NCBI GenBank assembly: GCA_002335605.1
Contig: BEDY01000014.1
Location: 209,119-273,118 of the forward strand
Direction: 5' to 3'
Length of the DNA stretch: 64,000 nucleotides
Source: Prillingera fragicola
Taxonomy: Eukaryota; Basidiomycota; Tremellomycetes; Trichosporonales; Trichosporonaceae
Part shown: positions 60,398-64,000 of the stretch, in pieces
Numbering within the stretch: the stretch's first letter is position 1
How the letters are laid out: every line of letters begins with the position of its first letter
Made by a program: the position numbers and the translations under genes
Notes under the pieces: generated by a model
The model's database searches: none
What the model was told of the DNA's origin: nothing
Seen by the model: the letters and a program-made list of their open reading frames with translations, nothing else

Positions 60398-61310
60398 ATG
60401 ACCCTCACTAGCCTCTTTGTCAGCTCACCAGACACTCACTCGGAGCGCAGGCTCCACTCGGACCTCACCGTCGGACAGCTCAAGGTAGGCCATTGCTTCA
60501 CCGTCCTCGGTTGCGGCCCTCTGACACACACAGGACAAGCTCGTCCCCATCACCGGCATCTCGCAGCAGCACCAGGTTCTTAGCCTGTACCGTACCTCGG
60601 ACGCACTGGAGAACAAGGAGGCGCCCATTGCACAGCTGGCCAATGACAACGCCACACTCGCAAGCTATGGCCTGCAGGAGTTCAACTGTGTTCGCGTACG
60701 TCCCAGCGCTAGTGACAGAGCTGACGCCCAGGTTGACAACACTGACCCCAATGCTCGCCCGGGAGAGTACTCGGACGTCACTGGTGTCGACAAGTTTGAG
60801 CTTACCCAGGAGGAGTACGAGGCTCGTAATGGTGAGTCCGACAACGCGGCCTTCCGAAAGACGGCTCGAGCTGATAGACGCAGACACTGTCCTCTCTCAC
60901 CTGAAAGCAAACAAACTTGGCCGCTTTGCCGACGTCCCTGTCCCCATTGCCCATGCACCCCCACCGCCAGCCAGCGCACCCTCAGACGTCGTCCCCGGAG
61001 CGCGCTGCGAGGTGCACGCGACCGACAGCAACCTGGCGCGCCGGGGAACCGTGCGCTTTGTCGGTGAGGCGGAGATTGGTCGTGGTGGTGTCTGGGTCGG
61101 TGTGGAGCTTGATGAGCCCACGGGCAAGGGTGATGGATCGTGAGTGTCCATGTGTGCCAACGTAGGTGTGGCAGTGGCTGACGTTGCAGTGTCGATGGAA
61201 AACGCTACTTTACCTGCCCTGCCAAGCACGCCGTGTTCGTTCGTCCCGACAAGGTCAGCGTTGGCGACTATCCCGAAGAGGATCTCATGGCGAGCGACGA
61301 CGAGATTTAG
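60398..61310 (+). CDS. ALF1: Tubulin-folding cofactor B (CAP-Gly protein)
   Basis: Cytosolic chaperone that receives alpha-tubulin during dimer assembly. The product is 241 residues from five exons (60398-60484, 60534-60695, 60732-60831, 60884-61139, 61190-61310). The N-terminal ubiquitin-like domain ([20 protein letters not shown]...[11 protein letters not shown]) is followed by a short helix ([25 protein letters not shown]) and a C-terminal CAP-Gly domain ([33 protein letters not shown]). The core CAP-Gly loop reads GKGDGS where GKNDG is usual. It ends in DDEI, matching the C-terminal DEI/M motif known in cofactor B. Confidence 0.93.
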
Positions 61311-61741
61311 ATGGCCACTCTGGAGTGGCAAACAAAGTTTAGGTATAGCATGTATCGGGCGTCTGGCGCGCAACCGGACAGCAGCAGTTTTTGTGGCTGA
61401 GTCCACTCATGAAGCTGCCATCAGCCCGCCACACTGACCTCGCACCACCACGCAATAAAGGACGCACACACATCTGCCGTTATGCCGACAGACGCGCCCA
61501 AAGTGTGCTTCGAGCCTCGCGCCTTGCACACAAACACTGAGGACGTTCTGACCTGTTCATCCTTCCCATTCCCACTCCCTTGTCTTTCCACCATTCCTCC
61601 CACCACACCTGGCTCCACAGTCGATCCCACTCCAGTCCCTCTCACTCTCGTAAAGTCTTCACCCAGCGTACTGAACAACTTTACTCTGACACCTCCCGCA
61701 ACCGTGAGTCTCACCCCACCACCGCTCACATCACCAGCACA
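61311..61741. other. Spacer and leader of the Myb-like gene
   Basis: 431 bp. An upstream ATG at 61482 opens a frame that overlaps the Myb-like start in another phase. A GTGAGT...CAG interval at 61704-61737 just before the start could be a very short leader intron, but 34 nt is below the usual size here. Confidence 0.35.
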
Positions 61742-62396
61742 ATGCCCCGCGAAACCAAACCCAAAGTCACATTCGACTCACCCTACACCGCGCCGAAACC
61801 CAAACAGCGCCGACGCAGCGGCACCCCCGTCTCCCCACAACAAACCAAGCACGAACCCTCGGTCTCCCCCTCCCCGCACTCCGCGGACGCCATGGACGTC
61901 GACACCCCTGACCTCACCGCCAGCACCCCAGCCAAGAAGCCAGCGGCGAAATACGACCGCTCCCGCCTACTCACCGAGCTCGCCAAAGCGACCAACGCAG
62001 ACTGGTCGGCCCTCGGCGCGCGCGTCGGCAAGACTGGTGTTCGTGAGTCCTCCTCCCCTCCCCGCGCACGTCCCTACGCGCCTAGCCTCTGGGGCACTAA
62101 CGGGCAGAATGCCGGGACACCTGGCGCAAAACCCTGTTCCCAGCGATGCAGGCGGGCAAACCGTGGTCAACGGCCGGAACGGGCTGGACGACCGAGATGA
62201 AGCTCCAGATGGCCCGGGAGGTGTTTGCGACTAGTAAGCCTGATTGGGACGCTTTGGCGGCCATGTCCCATGGCAGGACGCCTACTCGTGAGTTCTTCGA
62301 GTGGGGAAGTGTGCTGAGAGAGTAGAGGTGCGGGATATTTGGCGAAAGGTGTTGTTGCCAAAGCTTTTGCGTGGCGAGGTCATTACGCAGGAGTAG
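61742..62396 (+). CDS. Small Myb/SANT-like two-repeat protein
   Basis: Product of 183 residues from three exons (61742-62042, 62108-62287, 62326-62396). The first 70 residues are basic and Ser/Pro-rich (KQRRRSGTPVSPQQ). Two helix-turn-helix-like repeats follow: DWSALGARVGKTGVQCRDTW with RKTLFPAM, and DWDALAAMSHGRTPTQVRDI with WRKVLLPKLL. Each has a DW-AL start, a G-T/R turn and the Q-C/V-RD-x-WRK recognition-helix shape seen in Myb/SANT domains. Each intron lies at the same place (right before the Q of the recognition helix), so the repeats probably arose by duplication of one exon unit. A nuclear DNA-binding role is inferred. It converges on NBS1. Confidence 0.72.
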
Positions 62397-62530
62397 CGCC
62401 ACAGTGTTCCGAGATTGGGACAGAGTTGGAAGCGGCTGGGAAGAAGGTCAGGTAGGCTTCAGAATGCAACGTAAGACTGCTATTACACATGCATACACTA
62501 TCAACACACTGTCGGTGCACTGCTCTGGTA

Positions 62531-64000
62531 TCACCGCAGTCGGCGCTTTTTGGCCACGCCCTTGAATGCCACATCATCATCGTCGTCATCAACCAGCAGC
62601 TTGCGCTGGGTACCCCTCGTACTCCGCGCGGCACGCGTGGAAGGCGCGGGCTCAAAATCGAGCGTGCTCGGGGCAGCAGTGCTGGTGCCAGGAATGACTG
62701 TCCCGCGGGTAGCCCGCGAGGCTCGCGAGCTGCCAGAGGTCGACGGCGGCGGGGCCGTCGCGAATACCTGGTCGTCTGAATCGTCCGAATCGTCAAGGAG
62801 GACCGGCTTGGCCTGCGTCCCCCGCCTCGCTGTCGCACGCTGCGTCGTAGCTCGTTTCGTAGCCGGCGCAGCGGTGGTGCTCGCACCCGCGCTGGACGCC
62901 TCGGACACAGCGCTGCCACCACGCACGCGCCGGCGGGAGGGGAGCTCGGGCTCGACGAATGGCGAGTCGTTGCGAGCCTGTGTGCCGCGCCGTTTCGTCG
63001 CTGGGACGAGAGGCATGTCGTCGTCGTCGTCTTCCTGGATCTGGGTGAGGACGCGGCGGCGGCGAGCGGTGGGTAGGAGCGGGGCAGAGTCGTCGTCGTC
63101 GTCCAGCGCTTGGGTCGCTGAGGCCTGCGAACGGCCTTGGCCTTTGTTCTTGCTTTGAGTCTGGGATGGGAGGACCACGTCCCAGTAGGCTGCCATCAGC
63201 GAGTTTACCAGGTCGAGCACTCACGTTCACCCATCTCGGCACTCTGCGCCGTCGTCGTCAGTACCATCTGCACCGGGTTGCGGCGAATGATGTTCTTCTG
63301 CTCGTCATTACAGCCCAACCGTGTCGCTTACCTTTTTAAACTTCTTGAAGTTTGGCCTGCCATCGTCGAGTACCACCGCCGCCTCACGCGGCTTATCCTT
63401 GCGGAACAAGTCCTTGCGCACAATCTCAATAAAGTTGCCCTGGAGATTATCGTCCATGCCCTCGAGGAGCTGGTCATAAGCGGGGTGGTCGTAATGATTG
63501 GTCCTGGCAGTGAGAGCGTCCTTGCCCCTGGCCGCTGTTTTGGCCTTGACACCTGGCTTGAGAATCCGCAGGTCGTTAAACTCCTTGTCGAGCTCCTCCA
63601 TATCCTTCTTGCCCTTGGCTGAACGCGCAATGGCCGTCAGGAAGGCCTGGTCTTTTGTGACTTCGTTGCTGGTGCGGTCCTTTGCCTTGGGGGCAGACTT
63701 TGGCTTTGGCTTGACAGGAGACTTGCTCCCAGCTGCCTTTCCGCGCTTTACCGGCTCTTCGACGCGCTCCTCGACCTCCTCCTCCTCTTCTTCCGGCGAC
63801 GGGGCACGCTGCTCGGCAGTCTTGGCCGTCGAGGCCGCCTCGCGCTTCACTCGGGCATTTCGAAGGGCCTTGGTCACGTAGTCGTTCTCCTCGTCAATGT
63901 CCATCGTCTCGGAGGGCGACTCGTTGCGATCCGCCTCGTCAGCGCGAGTACGCTTGCTGGGACGTCCCGACTGAGTTTCGCGCTTTGATTCCTCATACAG
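62531..64000 (-). CDS. NBS1: NBS1/nibrin-like DNA-repair protein, C-terminal part (runs off the window)
   Basis: The 5' end lies beyond 64000. Within the window three exons (>64000-63332, 63297-63225, 63189-62531) code for 466 residues. The key evidence is RPNFKKFKK followed by NPVQM, matching the NFKKFKKV Mre11-binding motif of NBS1, and an acidic C-terminus running into a basic end (DDDDDDVAFKGVAKKRRLR), like the ATM/Tel1-binding tail of nibrin. NBS1 is the regulatory subunit of the MRE11-RAD50-NBS1 double-strand-break complex in the nucleus. The middle is disordered with acidic patches (LLDDSDDSDDQVF). FHA/BRCT domains would lie outside the window. The family call rests on two short motifs. 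Confidence 0.72.

Overview
The window looks like nuclear DNA of a basidiomycetous yeast, most likely a tremellomycete and possibly Trichosporonales. That placement is an inference from gene structure and protein family content, not from a database search. Almost every gene is split by short introns (about 35-100 nt) with GTGAGT/GTAAGT-type donors, CTGAC/CTAAC branch points and CAG/TAG acceptors. Coding DNA is GC-rich. I rebuilt 29 protein genes by joining exons in frame; nearly all joined lengths are multiples of three and match family lengths. I found no tRNA, rRNA, CRISPR array or intact transposon.

Layout. 1-12.5 kb: a DHA2-type MFS exporter, a small unknown protein, a DUF2804 protein, RRP17-like ribosome-biogenesis factor, a LAT-type amino-acid permease, clamp-loader subunit RFC5 (human RFC3 type), a PHO13-type HAD phosphatase and the NuA4 subunit EAF6. 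12.5-22 kb: the ER Hsp70-like chaperone LHS1/GRP170 with a C-terminal HEEL, a 1.5 kb spacer with a 53-bp minisatellite, an NAD(P)-dependent reductase tail-to-tail with a cytochrome P450, and a coiled-coil protein of unknown function. 22-32.4 kb: ribosomal protein eL42 with a split start codon and micro-exons, PAPS reductase MET16, a 1477-residue ankyrin-RCC1-BTB protein (IBTK/Btb3 type) and mitochondrial intermediate peptidase OCT1. 32.8-44.6 kb: an F-box-like protein, a doubtful small gene, a UBL-BAG co-chaperone, arginine methyltransferase HMT1/PRMT1, RNase P subunit RPP1, twinfilin and a secreted double ricin-B-type lectin.

44.6-64 kb: a 4.5 kb gene-poor stretch, a very large Ser/Pro-rich protein (1637 aa), a 3 kb gene-poor stretch, an alpha/beta hydrolase, isovaleryl-CoA dehydrogenase, tubulin cofactor B (ALF1), a small Myb/SANT-like protein, and the C-terminal part of an NBS1-like DNA-repair protein running off the right edge.

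The genes are mostly housekeeping and do not form one pathway cluster. They are packed as divergent pairs sharing 220-540 bp promoters and convergent pairs separated by as little as 52 bp. The most notable items are the eL42 gene architecture, a likely unfolded-protein-response element upstream of LHS1, the tandem repeats, the Myb-like gene and the variant NBS1 tail. I did not find a clearly new biological system.
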